Positions 45,592 through 56,099 of a stretch of 64,000 nucleotides of DNA are shown piece by piece. The stretch is from Aphrocallistes beatrix (Eukaryota > Porifera > Hexactinellida > Sceptrulophora > Aphrocallistidae), in NCBI GenBank assembly GCA_963281255.1, contig OY725499.1:1240001-1304000 (forward strand). Reading direction: 5' to 3'. Each line of letters begins with the position of its first letter. Position 1 is the stretch's first letter. Position numbers and translations under genes: made by a program. The notes under the pieces are model-generated. The model ran no database searches and was not told where the DNA came from. It saw only the letters and a list, made by a program, of their open reading frames with translations.

Positions 45592-45951
45592 GTTAATAGA
45601 TGGACCTATGCTGCAACGAAAGGTGCTATTTTATCAATGTCTCGGTGTATGGCTCTCGATCTTGCTCGGGATAATATTCGTTTAAATAGTATCAGTCCCA
45701 GTTGGGTCTGGACTCCAGAAGTCGAGAAAGCAGCAAAAAATGGTGGTAGAGAAAAATGGGAAATTATTTGGGGTAGTTTTCATATGTTAAATCGAATTTG
45801 CGAAGCTAATGAAGTGGCAAGCACGATGGCCTTTTTGTTGAGTGATGATTCTTCCTTTATAACAGGAGCTGACATCCCATGTGATGGTGGTTATATGACA
45901 ATGGGACCAGAGAGATCTGGAAAAGAATCTGTTTTTTCTGGTGCTGATTGA
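45592..45951 (+). CDS. Short-chain dehydrogenase/reductase, C-terminal exon
   Basis: Encodes residues 157-275. It opens in phase 0 after the acceptor with VNRWTYAATKGAILSMSRCM, giving catalytic Tyr162 and Lys166. Next come LARDNIRLNSISPSWVWTPE (the strand-6 segment where Pro-Gly is usual; here Pro-Ser), a substrate-loop helix REKWEIIWGSFHMLNRICEA, and the C-terminal LLSDDSSFITGADIPCDGGY. The SWVWTPEV and W-x-x-x-HML signature is one I recall from a subgroup of SDRs in bacteria and marine invertebrates related to 2-keto-3-deoxy-L-fuconate dehydrogenases. The substrate is not proven. No clear AATAAA follows within 200 bp. Confidence 0.85.
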   Translation, partial: VNRWTYAATKGAILSMSRCMALDLARDNIRLNSISPSWVWTPEVEKAAKNGGREKWEIIWGSFHMLNRICEANEVASTMAFLLSDDSSFITGADIPCDGGYMTMGPERSGKESVFSGAD

Positions 45952-47130
45952 TTTATTTTGATATTAAGTTTATTTTTAACTCTCTTAAGCTTTAGGTTTG
46001 TGGCGATAGACATGCTTTTTAAGGAATGTTTGTTAGTTTGAATTTTATCTGAAATTTAAATATTGCTACATAATACAGGTGGTCAGAAAGTTTCTGGGCC
46101 AGACACTTCCTCCATTTCTTATCATTCCACATTGAATAGACAATATTTCCCTCTTAAATCATATTTATATGTTAGTATGTTAGCGCTATGAGTTATATTT
46201 CAAAAAATCAAGTAAATTACTTGGTTCCAGATTGAAAGAGTGGAACATGTTGGAGGATACGAAAATATCCTATTACAGGACGTTTCAAGAAAATTTCTCT
46301 GTTTATTTTGAAATGCACGACTCTATTAGTCATTGTAACAACGATGAAGATTTGAATCAGTCACTGGGGTAAAACCCCTTTCTAAGTACAGCCTCAAGGA
46401 AGTCTTGTTTCACAATGATTACCATTACCATTCATACCTATCGGCCATTCAATACACATGCGCTTCCATACATAGGCTAATCGCTAAAATCTCTGGATGG
46501 TATGTTGAGGAATTGTATCTGCTTAGGGTTATAGTCAGTTATCTTAGTAAAAGTTTTCGCTTCCTCATCAAAAACAAGACCATCAAAAATAAGTCCCACT
46601 CAAGCCCCTGTATTAAAATGGATGGTGCCAACTCGCTCTCCAATTACACGATCAATTTGTCAAATTCTAGTTGTTCGATTCTATGCTCCACTGACTTGTT
46701 TGAATATTGAGTACATAATGAACAGCTATTATATTAGACCACATCATAAGCAATAATTATGCCTAGGCCCATGAAAACTACAGATCCAAAACAGTCCCGG
46801 GAATGAACACCAGCGACTTTATTTGATCTTTTCTGGTACGCCACATCAAAGGAACCAATCTCATGGACTAAACCAATTCATCTTTACTCAAATTCATCGC
46901 GACTCCACGCAGCTCCAATTTTGAACCTCAGGCAATTGACTCCGCTACAATCGCTAATCTCTTTGGGTGTCTGCAGAATATCGACTAGAGTCCAATGCCG
47001 ATCGTAACAAGTAGGGCTATTCGAAACCGTAACGAACGACACTTTTTCTAAACGAACGAATATTCGTTCGTTTCGATAAGTAAGCATTAAATTTATTTGA
47101 TTCGGTTTTCTGACCAAAATTAAATACTCT
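45952..47130. other. 3' flank of the SDR gene, unassigned
   Basis: A mariner-like end CAGGTGGTCAGAAAGTTTCT occurs at about 46077 without a visible partner. The longest frame (101 codons at 46405-46710) has no motif and is Ser/Asn-rich. A short palindrome of ACGAACGAATATTCGTTCGT lies at about 47053-47072. Confidence 0.3.
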
Positions 47131-47310
47131 AACCGGACAAAAGTATTTGAAATCCTTACTATTTTCCATCATGCCTAGAGATAAACTGGGTCCATTCGTG
47201 TAGAGATATGTAATCAAACTGTAACAGATACTGTAATTTCGATTTCAAATTAATATTCTACACATTCGAATTACTCAGGTTTGAAGCCTTGTCGAATTCA
47301 AAAGTACCAT
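47131..47310. mobile_element. Truncated MITE, ACCGGACAAAAGTATTTG family
   Basis: Matches the left third of 18674-19153, then diverges. Confidence 0.55.
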
Positions 47311-47985
47311 TTTAGATTATTTAACTTATTGTTTAAGATAAAATCAAATTGTCACTAAATATGGAATACAAGAAATTATATTAGTCTTTAATAATAAGTG
47401 AATATACTACAATGCTGTCTATGAAAATATCAGCTGAACTATTATTTTGACAACTTTAGCTCTTCTAGTTATAGCCGTTTCTCTCATCTTTCATGTAAAT
47501 CAATTTGAAACAAAATGCAAACAATAAAGGATCACTTTCGAAAGCTTAACGAATATGCCATTTATGTTTTTCTTGTAAGATTTTATATGTATTTCCTAAT
47601 TAATTTATTACATGATCGTTTTCATAGCTTCTGAATTTTCAATAATGCTTCAACTATTTGCTAGTCAAAAATATTCATAGCACTGTGTTTAAAAAAAGAT
47701 ACGAATAGCTTGCAGATAGATCCAAAAGTCAAATTACTTGTCATAATTATAATAATAATCGATTTGACATAATATTCCTTTTTTTAATGATTCCGCCCTC
47801 GAAAAACTTTGCCTGACGAAAAAAAAGGCAGAAATTTTTTATTTTTAATTACATTGCAATACTGAGCGATCTATCATCTAGTCGTACTAGTTGGATAGTA
47901 TTTATTTTGATTTTTATAAGTTAACCCCCTAAAGTTCAGCGTCGCTAAAAATGTAAAAATTATTGAGGTTTTTCCGCATTCATCA
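47311..47985. other. AT-rich, no gene seen
   Basis: From about 47790 (GATTCCGCCCTCGAAAAACT) the sequence resembles the inverted right end of the TTAA family. The rest is unassigned. Confidence 0.35.
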
Positions 47986-47992
47986 ATTAGTT

Positions 47993-48156
47993 CAGTGGTT
48001 CCCAACCTGGGTCCATGGACCCCTTAGTTGTCCACAGAAGATATCAGGGGGTCCACAGGATTCGAAATTTTGTATTACGATTAATGGGAGGGGGTCCACA
48101 GAACATAGAAAAATTGCAATAGGGGGTCCACAGCCAAAAAAGGTTGAAAACCGCTG
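47993..48156. mobile_element. Short hAT element, CAGTGGTTCCCAACC type
   Basis: CAGTGGTTCCCAACCTGGGT and the complement of AGGTTGAAAACCGCTG, with flanks AATTAGTT and AATTACTT (7 of 8). Contains four GGGGTCCACAG units. The end is the widely shared hAT type. Confidence 0.8.
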
Positions 48157-48169
48157 AATTACTTTCTTA

Positions 48170-48620
48170 CTTTTTTGATATTCTTTTAAATTTTATGATT
48201 GAACCTCAAAATTGCTTTGGCCCCTTTGGAGATTTTATCACACAAGGATTTAGAAGAAATGGCAATATAATCGAATCAAAATAGCTATATAAGGGAGTTC
48301 ATTTCTAAAATGCTCGGGAAATAGCTAGTTTGATATATATTTAGCAACAATTGTATCAGAAATAAAGTTCTGATCATTTTATAAAAAAATAGTTCAGATC
48401 CGACTGTATGTTCGTGAGTTATCGCATATTATAGGTAATGTTCGACATAATCCCTCTCTATGGGCCTGAAAGATGCTGATGTCATCGCTTTAAAAAATTG
48501 AAGATATATAATATATTATATATCTTCAATTTTTTAAAGCGATGACATCAGCATCTTTCAGGCCCATAGAGAGGGATTATGTTCGAACATTATGTTCGAA
48601 CATACCAAAAATTAAAGGAT
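48170..48620. mobile_element. TTAA-family fragments meeting at a palindrome
   Basis: 48230-48480 matches the 28560-28440 region of the complete copy in reverse. It is mirrored from 48513 on. The perfect palindrome is listed separately. Confidence 0.5.
48445..48581. repeat. Perfect 137-bp palindrome
   Basis: From CATAATCCCTCTCTATGGGC to GCCCATAGAGAGGGATTATG with no mismatch seen, centred on TATAATATATTATA. Arms are about 68 bp with no spacer. Confidence 0.9.
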
Positions 48621-48635
48621 ATATATGATTATATA

Positions 48636-49106
48636 CACTACCCGGACAAAAGTATTTGCACACTTCATTATCTCACGTGCATTTAATACTAAAATGGGTC
48701 TATTCATGAAGATTAAAACTCCGAAACGGTAAGTGATACAACTAATCGGGTTTCAAATTTGAAATCTTCGGATTCGAATTAGTTATTACAAGATATTTCT
48801 AATCAATTACTAATTCCCAATTATTTCAAATAATCAATCACTGCCTCCTTGCGCAAAATATGTCCCTTTTTATCACTATACATGATAGTAATGTACTACC
48901 CTTGTGTCACAGGTTGATAATTTTACTCATTGGGTTGAGCCATTTGTTAGAAATCTTCAACTATTACTAATTCGAATGTGAAGATTTCAAATCTTAAATC
49001 ACTCTTAATAGCTCTTAGAGTTTGATAATTTCATGAAAAGATCAATTTAGTACTATTTGTATGATGATGAAGAATATAGTGTACAAATACTTTTGTCCGG
49101 TTAGTG
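48636..49106. mobile_element. TA-target MITE, CACTACCCGGACAAAAG family
   Basis: CACTACCCGGACAAAAGTAT and the complement of ATACTTTTGTCCGGTTAGTG, each next to TA. Internal inverted stretches lie around GATTCGAATTAGT and ACTAATTCGAATGTG. 471 bp. Confidence 0.75.
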
Positions 49107-49273
49107 TATAAGTTCCTCTAGCATATTTTTATCGAAAAATAAATATTTCTTGACCCATCATTGACTTTATTACAATACAAATTATATGGAGAACTTTGTA
49201 TATTTTCCAAAATGGCGAATCTAATCATGGAATATGTGTCCAAATGTAGCTATTAAGCTAAACAATCAATATA

Positions 49274-50662
49274 CAGTGTGACACGATGAAATTGGGGAAA
49301 TTTAAGTAGGTATATTTTTTAACAGAGTAATAACTTACTTTTCTAAAACCAAACTACATGCAAAACATACATCACTACACTATAATATCCACTAGTACTT
49401 AATCTTCTGACCTTTACTCTTCTTTACCTAAACTACCCTTTTCTTCAAGTACTCCCAATATGGCCTCAAAGAGTCAATTAAAATTTTTTCCCAGACTTCA
49501 CTAAGACTCTTCTCAAGCTCGCCAAGAGTCCTAGGAGATCTCAAATTGAGCTGCATTTTTATCCAGGCCCATTAGTTTTCAATTGGATTGAATTCCGGGC
49601 TACACACAATCCAATCTATTCTGACTATACCCTCCTTCCGCATGAAATCCTTAGCAATCTTGGAGGTGCGTTTGGGATTATTGTCCTCCAGAAAAATTCA
49701 ACCATCTGAAAAATTCAACCATCTGAAAAATTCAACCATACAGAGAAAAATTCAACCATACAGAACTTGATTCTGAGCAATCAAGCACTCGTATAGGATA
49801 CGAATATAGCCCAATCCAGTCAAATTCTCCCGAAAGATCTTCAATGGAAAAGTGCCACGAGCAGAAAGGCTCCCCAAGCATGAAGTTTCGGTGTGTGCTT
49901 GGAGGTGGGTTTTACTGGGTTTTCGTCACTCTTGCACCACAGGCAAATCTTGCCTTGTGACAACCAAATGGACATTTCGTCACTGAATACGACCTTCTCC
50001 CAATCTGTAGCCTTGTTATCTTTTGCTCAAGACTCGCGTCTGTCCATATGCCTCTGTGTGAGGAACGGAATTGCCTACGCAACCTTTCGGGTGTGTACCA
50101 GCCTCTTGAGATGCTGCCTCACAGTCTCCCAGGAGTATATATTCGACCGGGTGAATTTGCTCGTTAACTTCCTAATAGACATGTCTATTGTTTCGAACAA
50201 GTTTGACAAGTGAAATAGTATCGTTCTTGTTGATAACTCTGCCTTTTACAGAACTTCTCTTTTCTTGATTGAAACTTCGGTTTTCAGTTTAGCAATTGTT
50301 CGATAAACCGTGCTCTTTGGGATGCCTGTACGACGAGAAACCTCCATCGCACTCGTAATACCGGACTGGTATAAGGTACTAATCTTGTCACGGTGGATGA
50401 AATTCAAATGTTATGAGTATTTGTGACGGAAAACAATCTTATATTACCGAAAATATATTACAGAAAATGGGAAGTCCGGGTTATACGACACGCGTATTAG
50501 GAAAGAACACACATAAATGTTGCTAAAATAGTATTAAAATGCTGTATTTATAGAAACATCTAAATGTACGAATAATGGAAGAGGAGTTTAGAAGTGGCGG
50601 TTGTGTTATAACATGCGAAATAATAAAAATAGCAATATTCCCAATTTCGTCGTGTCACACTG
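49274..50662 (-). mobile_element. Tc1-like element, degenerate
   Basis: CAGTGTGACACGATGAAATT and the complement of AATTTCGTCGTGTCACACTG, with TA at 49272-49273 and 50663-50664. 1,389 bp, the normal size for Tc1/mariner. Confidence 0.85.
49440..50420 (-). pseudogene. Tc1-family (DD34E) transposase remnant
   Basis: The minus strand in changing frames gives a helix-turn-helix start (TLYQSGITSAMEVSRRTGIP, STVYRTIAKL), the first Asp in VVFSDEMSIWLSQGK, the second in FLEDNNPKRTSKIAKDF, and the Glu in WIVCSPEFNPIEN. D and E are 34 residues apart. After a stop comes WAWIKMQLNLRSPRTLGEL and ILIDSLRPYWEYLKK. At 49690-49765 the word AAAAATTCAACCATCTGA is repeated three to four times, a local tandem expansion that further disrupts the gene. 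Many frameshifts; dead. Confidence 0.8.
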
Positions 50663-50712
50663 TAATTATCATTAATAATATATACTGAAAATTGGAGCAC
50701 ATTTCATGACTA

Positions 50713-51249
50713 CAAGCGCGCATCGCTTGCTTGCGCTGCGCGGCTGGCGGACACAAATTGGGCGCCTGTGGTTACCATTGATTAATTATATGGGAGATAA
50801 CATCTCTAAATACGTCTGTCGTACTGTTACAATCGATATCGCACGAAAAATCACAAAATTTGTCAATTTTACTATTTTGATGCGTAATGATGACGTTATT
50901 ACAGAGTGATGAGTCATTATTTTTTGATAATAGTTGCATCATATTTGAAGGATATTAATATACATATTCTATTAAAATCTCAGCCTTCTATCACCTAAAA
51001 TGGCTGAGTTATAGTCGAAAAACTGAAATTTCTAATTATAAAAAAGGTGATAATGACGTCATAATTCAATGATGAGTCGACATTTTCCTCTGAGCTCAGA
51101 ACTTCGTTGAGCCATAGCCAAAAGACTCCCATATGCCAAAAATCAGCTTTCTGTGCCTGGCAGTTTCTTCAATCAATTAGTTTCAGATATATGTATATAC
51201 ACACACATACACACATACATACACATTAATAGAGTTTTAATAGTAAGGA
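50713..51249 (-). mobile_element. Helitron-like interspersed element, complete copy
   Basis: Minus strand from TCCTTACTATTAAAACTCT at 51249 to GCGCGCTTG at 50713 with A and T flanks. Part of the hairpin block is deleted (GGACACAAATTGGGCGCC). It retains TGACGTCA and TGAGTCA. Confidence 0.7.
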
Positions 51250-52230
51250 TTTTGGAATTTTGGCCTTGGACTTCCCAGATTCGGTAAAACCACCCATCTA
51301 TGATCCAAAAAGAAATATCTATCTATGTAAATATATGCCCAAATTCTTAGCTCTCAATTCCAAATATACTTTTTATAACGGTATAATATATGATTCATTG
51401 GTAATAATTGTACTACGTCCTATGGAATGTTAAGTTTGCGATTTTTATCATGTGATGACGTATCATTTTTCGAAAATCCTTACTTAGATACTAACATTCG
51501 TAGACTCTCATTCTAACTTCCTAATGTACTTTTTAGAAGTTCTTTATTCATTCTAAACTGATGGATTATACTTTGTAGTGCTTGGACTATGAATTATTTT
51601 TCCTAAATTGATTCAAAATATTCGGAGTTAGAAGCATCAAGGAAATTTGTGGATTTTCAGTATACTTTTGCTATTTTCCCCAAAATTTGTTTAGAATATA
51701 TCTAAATCATCAGTATAAATGCCTAAAAATGCTTTAATTTATCCTTAATGCCTCATTTTACATTGTTCTTAACATTTGAACTTAAAATCCTTATATCTCG
51801 GTACTTCCTTCAAATTTCAAAATTGACTTTAAGATAAAAATAGAGTGCTGAAAACTTCAAGAGTTGTTCCATATCATTAGGCGATGAACGTTGGACCTCT
51901 ATTTAAAACAGACGTTCTTCGGGGTTTTTGGTGCTTTTTTCAGACCCATCTAACATTTACAATTTTTGTCCTTTTAACTTTCTTTTGGTCCAATGAGATA
52001 GCAAGAATGATAGGCTATCTATGATTCGATTTTGGAAGCATTTATTTCATTTCATGTCCTAAAATATATTCTGAGTGGCCGGGGGTCTACTATTAGGATG
52101 TGCTATCGAAAATCTCAAAACAGACTTTGATACACTATAACTCAAAAACTAGAAATGAGAATCAAAAGCAGTTTGGAATGCATTAGTATTTCTATAACGA
52201 GATACGTGCCCATGCTTAAGATATCTTAGG
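51250..52230 (-). mobile_element. TTAA-family copy, internal part
   Basis: Reverse-oriented match to 5760-6720 of copy A and to 27080-28100, including the tracts near CTACTATTAGGATGTGCTA and TCTCGGTACTTCC. Both termini are missing. Confidence 0.55.
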
Positions 52231-52348
52231 AGAATTTTTACGATGGATGAATTAGATATATACATTATTACAGAACTAAAGGCGTGAGATGAAACTGAAA
52301 ACGATATCTAGTCAATCAGCGTTCGATAGACAATCTGCTTTTATGGTA

Positions 52349-52990
52349 CTAGCGCGCTTCGCTTGCTTGCGCTGTGCGGTTGGCGGACGCCAGAGGCGCT
52401 CAAATGGCGCCTAGGCTCACATGGATTAATTATATGGTAGATTACATCTCTAAATAGGTCTATCTTACTGTTATAATCGATATCACTCGAAAAGCCACCA
52501 AATTTTTCAATTTTTGCTGATTAATGCAAATTTTACCTGGGATATTATTTTCTATTTATAGTCTGGACCCCAAATTTATATGACTTCTCCGCTCTGTTGC
52601 GTCAAGGAAAATGACGCAACACATTCCTGGTATATGTGGGGTTAATGATGATGTCATAATAAAGTGATGAGTTTTTGATGATAGTACAAGTACTTATATA
52701 ATATTTGAGATATACGTAATAATATACACATTCTATTAAATTTTTTGCCTTATATATATCACTTAAAATGACAGAGAGTCGAAAAACTGAAATTTCTAAT
52801 GATAAAAAAGGTGACAATGACGTCATAATTCCATGATGAGCCGACATTTTAGTCTGAGGTCAGAACTTAGTGAAGCCATAGCCAAAAGACTCACATGCTA
52901 AAAATCAGCTTTATGTGCCTTGCAGTTTCTTCAATCAATTCGTTATATACACATATATACACACACATTAATCGAGTATTAATAGCAAGA
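52349..52990 (-). mobile_element. Helitron-like copy with canonical CTAG 3' end
   Basis: In this copy the terminal four bases on the minus strand are CTAG followed by T (GCGCGCTAG at 52349), the textbook Helitron 3' terminus. The 5' end near 52990 is TCTTGCTATTAATACTCG. About 110 bp of extra sequence (52525-52635) interrupts the internal block. Confidence 0.65.
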
Positions 52991-52999
52991 ATATAACGG

Positions 53000-53395
53000 T
53001 GTAGAGTTCAAAAAGGAAATTTTTTATGTATATAGGCTCTGTTCATATTTAAATGAATATATGCAAAGTTGTGCAGCTAAATGATATATTAATTTAATCT
53101 AATAATTTGGAAAGAAGTTCGAGAGTTTACGCATTTATCTAATGTTTCTATTGGAATTTGTATTAGGAAGTGGTCCCGACCATTAGAAAAAAGCTAAACA
53201 ATGCTGGGGTTAATTGAATGAAATAAACAAAGATTGATAATTTGGGATGTATTTATATTCGTTAATTACGTGTTTAGCATATTTAAAATGAATCGTTCGA
53301 TAGATATATCATAGAAAAAGAAAAACGAACATAATATAACCTGTGGAGCTATAACTCCAACTACAGTTATAAGTGGAGTTCTAACTCAATTTAAT
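53000..53395. other. AT-rich, no gene seen
   Basis: No open frame, terminal repeat or RNA gene recognised. Confidence 0.35.
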
Positions 53396-53400
53396 GAATA

Positions 53401-54044
53401 CAAGCGCGCTTCGCTTGCTTGCGGCTGCGGGGCTGGCGGACACTGTCCGCGGGAGGCGCCTGGGGTTACATTTATTAATAAGGGAGATAACATCCATAAA
53501 TACGCCTGTCTTACTGTTATAATCGAATTCGCACGAAAAATTACGAAATTGTCAATTTTTAAAATTTTGATGCGTAATGATCACGTCATAACAAATTGAT
53601 GAGTTATCATTTTTTGATGATATCATATGTGAGGTATATTAATATATACATTCTATTAAAATTTCAGGCTTCTATCACTTAAAATGACTGAGTTATGGTC
53701 GATAAACTAAAATTTCTAATTATAAAAAAGGTGACAATGACGTCAAAATTCCATGATGAGTCGACATTTTCGTCTGAGCTCAGAACTTAGTGGAGCCATA
53801 GCTAAAAGACTCCCACATGCCAAAAATCAGCTTTCTGGGGCTGGCAGTTTCTTCAAAAAATTCGTAACATATATATGCACAAACAAACAAACATTAACCG
53901 TTAGACTACCTGGGGTCATTTCTATTTATAGCAAAGACCCCACACTTCTAAGGCTTCCCCGCCCAAAATGACTTAGCCGAAATGAGTTAGCAAAGATCTA
54001 GGTCCATTTAAAGGATATTATTAATCGAGTTTTGATAGTAAGGA
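53401..54044 (-). mobile_element. Helitron-like interspersed element, complete copy
   Basis: Minus strand from TCCTTACTATCAAAACTCG at 54044 to GCGCGCTTG at 53401. About 110 bp of extra sequence (53900-54015) containing TTTCTATTTATAG lies between the AT tract and the 5' end. A similar segment occurs in the 52349-52990 copy at about 52550. Confidence 0.65.
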
Positions 54045-54049
54045 TAGCA

Positions 54050-54625
54050 CATACATCCCAATGCATTTAATTTTTGTTTTTAAATATTTAAACCTAGCCC
54101 ATTTATCGTCTTAAGTTTTTCCAAACGCATGATACAAATTCCAATAAAAACGCACTAGATAGATGCACGACTTCCAATCTTATAAAACTTTAAACATTAA
54201 CTTAATACATCATTTGGCACAAAATATATTGAGTTAAGTGCATCTGAACAACAAGTTAATTTTTGCGGCACCTTACTACCCAGTTCTAAATTGAGTCCTA
54301 GTGTCCAGCCTTTCGTATTGCCTTCCCTGACGAGATTTTTAAAGACAATATATTGAATTTTATATGATATGAGTGGTGTTAAATTCACACCTAACTCTTC
54401 GAATTCCAAAATATGCTGAATTAAAATGATTACCTAGCATTATGTAATTTTCGTCTTCTGATTACAACTCAAAATCTAATGATCATCTCAGTTACAAATT
54501 TATATTAAGAGACATTATGGGTATTTCTATAAAATTAAGCTGCTATCATGATGATGATGATAAAAAATATAAATCCTTATTTTTTATACGAAAAAGTTGG
54601 CAACCTTCTGGATGAAAATAAATAC
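54050..54625. other. Unassigned AT-rich sequence
   Basis: A 70-codon minus-strand frame at 54197-54409 lacks motifs. Nothing else is seen. Confidence 0.3.
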
Positions 54626-54629
54626 AAGT

Positions 54630-55207
54630 ATCCCTTGCCGTTCGCGGGGATTACGTTCTTGAGAATTGTCGCGAATTGCAAAATCGCGAACGGTAAGACG
54701 TTAGTTCAATGAGAATAGTGGGGTTACGTTCCTAGATTATATAAACGATGCTAGATCGAGTTTACTAAATACGTTATTGGTTAATAGTTGAGCTGTAATA
54801 ATGATACAAACACTGACACAAGTGAAATGATACGTAGTAATAAATGAAGTGATAAATGAGAGATATAGATCCAGGGCCGTAGCAAGCTCATGAAAAGTGG
54901 TACTGCCATTCTTGGTGGATCAGACCGATCGTAGCGAGCAACCATATGGGGTCTTGCGGGCTTGCCCGCCACAAATATTTTGAACCTTATAGGTTCAAAT
55001 ATCGATATCAGCAGTTCATATCAAGCAACAATAGTTCATTTTTGTAAATAGTACTATTAGGTATTTAGGTTCACTTAATGAATACAAAATCATTAAGATG
55101 TAAGGGCCGTAAAAGTGGTAACCGTACCGGTTGCTACGGTCTTGTATAGATCCCATAATAGCAAACCTAAGTGCCATACCTAAATAGTTAAGTTTAGCCT
55201 TTAGTAC
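54630..55207. mobile_element. GCCGTTCGCGG-family MITE, second copy, interrupted twice
   Basis: Matches 24648-24940. It is interrupted by a hAT MITE at 54872-55144 and by Ginger1 G2 at 55208, and resumes at 63401 (GTACTTATGGTAGC). The far end cannot be recognised with certainty near 63430-63450. Confidence 0.65.
54872..55144. mobile_element. Short hAT MITE with target TATAGATC
   Basis: CAGGGCCGTAGCAAGC and the complement of a GGTTGCTACGGTCTTG end, with TATAGATC at 54864-54871 and 55145-55152. 273 bp. Confidence 0.85.
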
Positions 55208-55315
55208 TGTTGCATGATATCTTGAGATCCTAGTATTAAGTAACTATGGATGATTTAGTACCGTGATATCTTGAGATCGTAATATAATAATAAACTTTCA
55301 TAGTGCGGCCAAGAG

Positions 55316-55465
55316 TTGAACCTTCAAGTTCCTCTTCGTGAAGAAATAAAAGATATCATCAGAAACTATCACGATGAATTGGGCCACCCTGGAATGAATT
55401 CCACAATTCAAGCAGTCCAGCAACGTTTCACATGGGGTGGATTGTGTCCAGACGTTAAGAAATAC
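55316..55465 (+). CDS. Ginger1 G2 integrase zinc-binding (HHCC) exon
   Basis: Encodes REEIKDIIRNYHDELGHPGM and QQRFTWGGLCPDVKKY, with His-x4-His. The exon ends in phase 0 at a GTAAGT donor (55466). The Cys pair is at the start of the next exon (VKSCNGCQSD), completing the H2C2 zinc module common to retroviral, Gypsy and Ginger integrases. The exon start is uncertain; an upstream N-terminal exon like that of G1 is not found. Confidence 0.75.
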
Positions 55466-55590
55466 GTAAGTACAATATTATTATGTATTAAATTAATAGC
55501 TCAATAATATTTTTATGTGGAAATTAATTAAGAAACAATTTATTCAACTGCCCATTAAAATATGTTGTTAAATAATTAGTTTGTGTTTAG

Positions 55591-55899
55591 GTCAAATCTT
55601 GTAATGGTTGCCAAAGTGATGCACCTCTACCCCAGCAGCATCAAAGGAAGTTGCAGCCCATTCCACCTCCAGATAGACCTTGGAAGCACATCGGAATTGA
55701 CCTGATGGATATCCCTGAGACTCCGGATGGGTACAAGCATGTGCTAGTGACGGTGTACTACCTATCTAAGTTTGTTGTTGCTAGACAGCTCAGGACGAAG
55801 GCAACCAATGAAGTCATCGAACAGCTGGAGGATATATACCTAGAGTTCGGATTGCCAGATATCCTACAGCATGATCAGGGCAAGGAATTCACCTCCAAG
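55591..55899 (+). CDS. Ginger1 G2 integrase catalytic core exon
   Basis: A 103-codon exon with TTTAG acceptor and AAG|GTAATA donor. VKSCNGCQSDAPLPQQHQRK is followed by the core: first Asp in PWKHIGIDLMDIPETPDGYK, then VTVYYLSKFVVARQL, and the second Asp in ILQHDQGKEFTSK. It reads without stops. The core acts in the nucleus to cut and join transposon ends. The KRBA2/GIN-1 branch of animal integrase-like genes is the closest I recall. Confidence 0.8.
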
Positions 55900-56099
55900 G
55901 TAATATTTATTTGACAAGAATTTCCAATACTCGTATTATCGAATTTGCTAAAATTTCTAGGCATTTCAGGAGTTTACTCTTAAGTTGGGTATTCAAAATC
56001 GGAGTACTCATGACCAGTGGCGTAGCTAGGGGGGGCGGACCGCCCCGGGCTGCGCTTAATAGGGGGCAGCATTTGACCTTGTGTTTCATAAAATACTTA

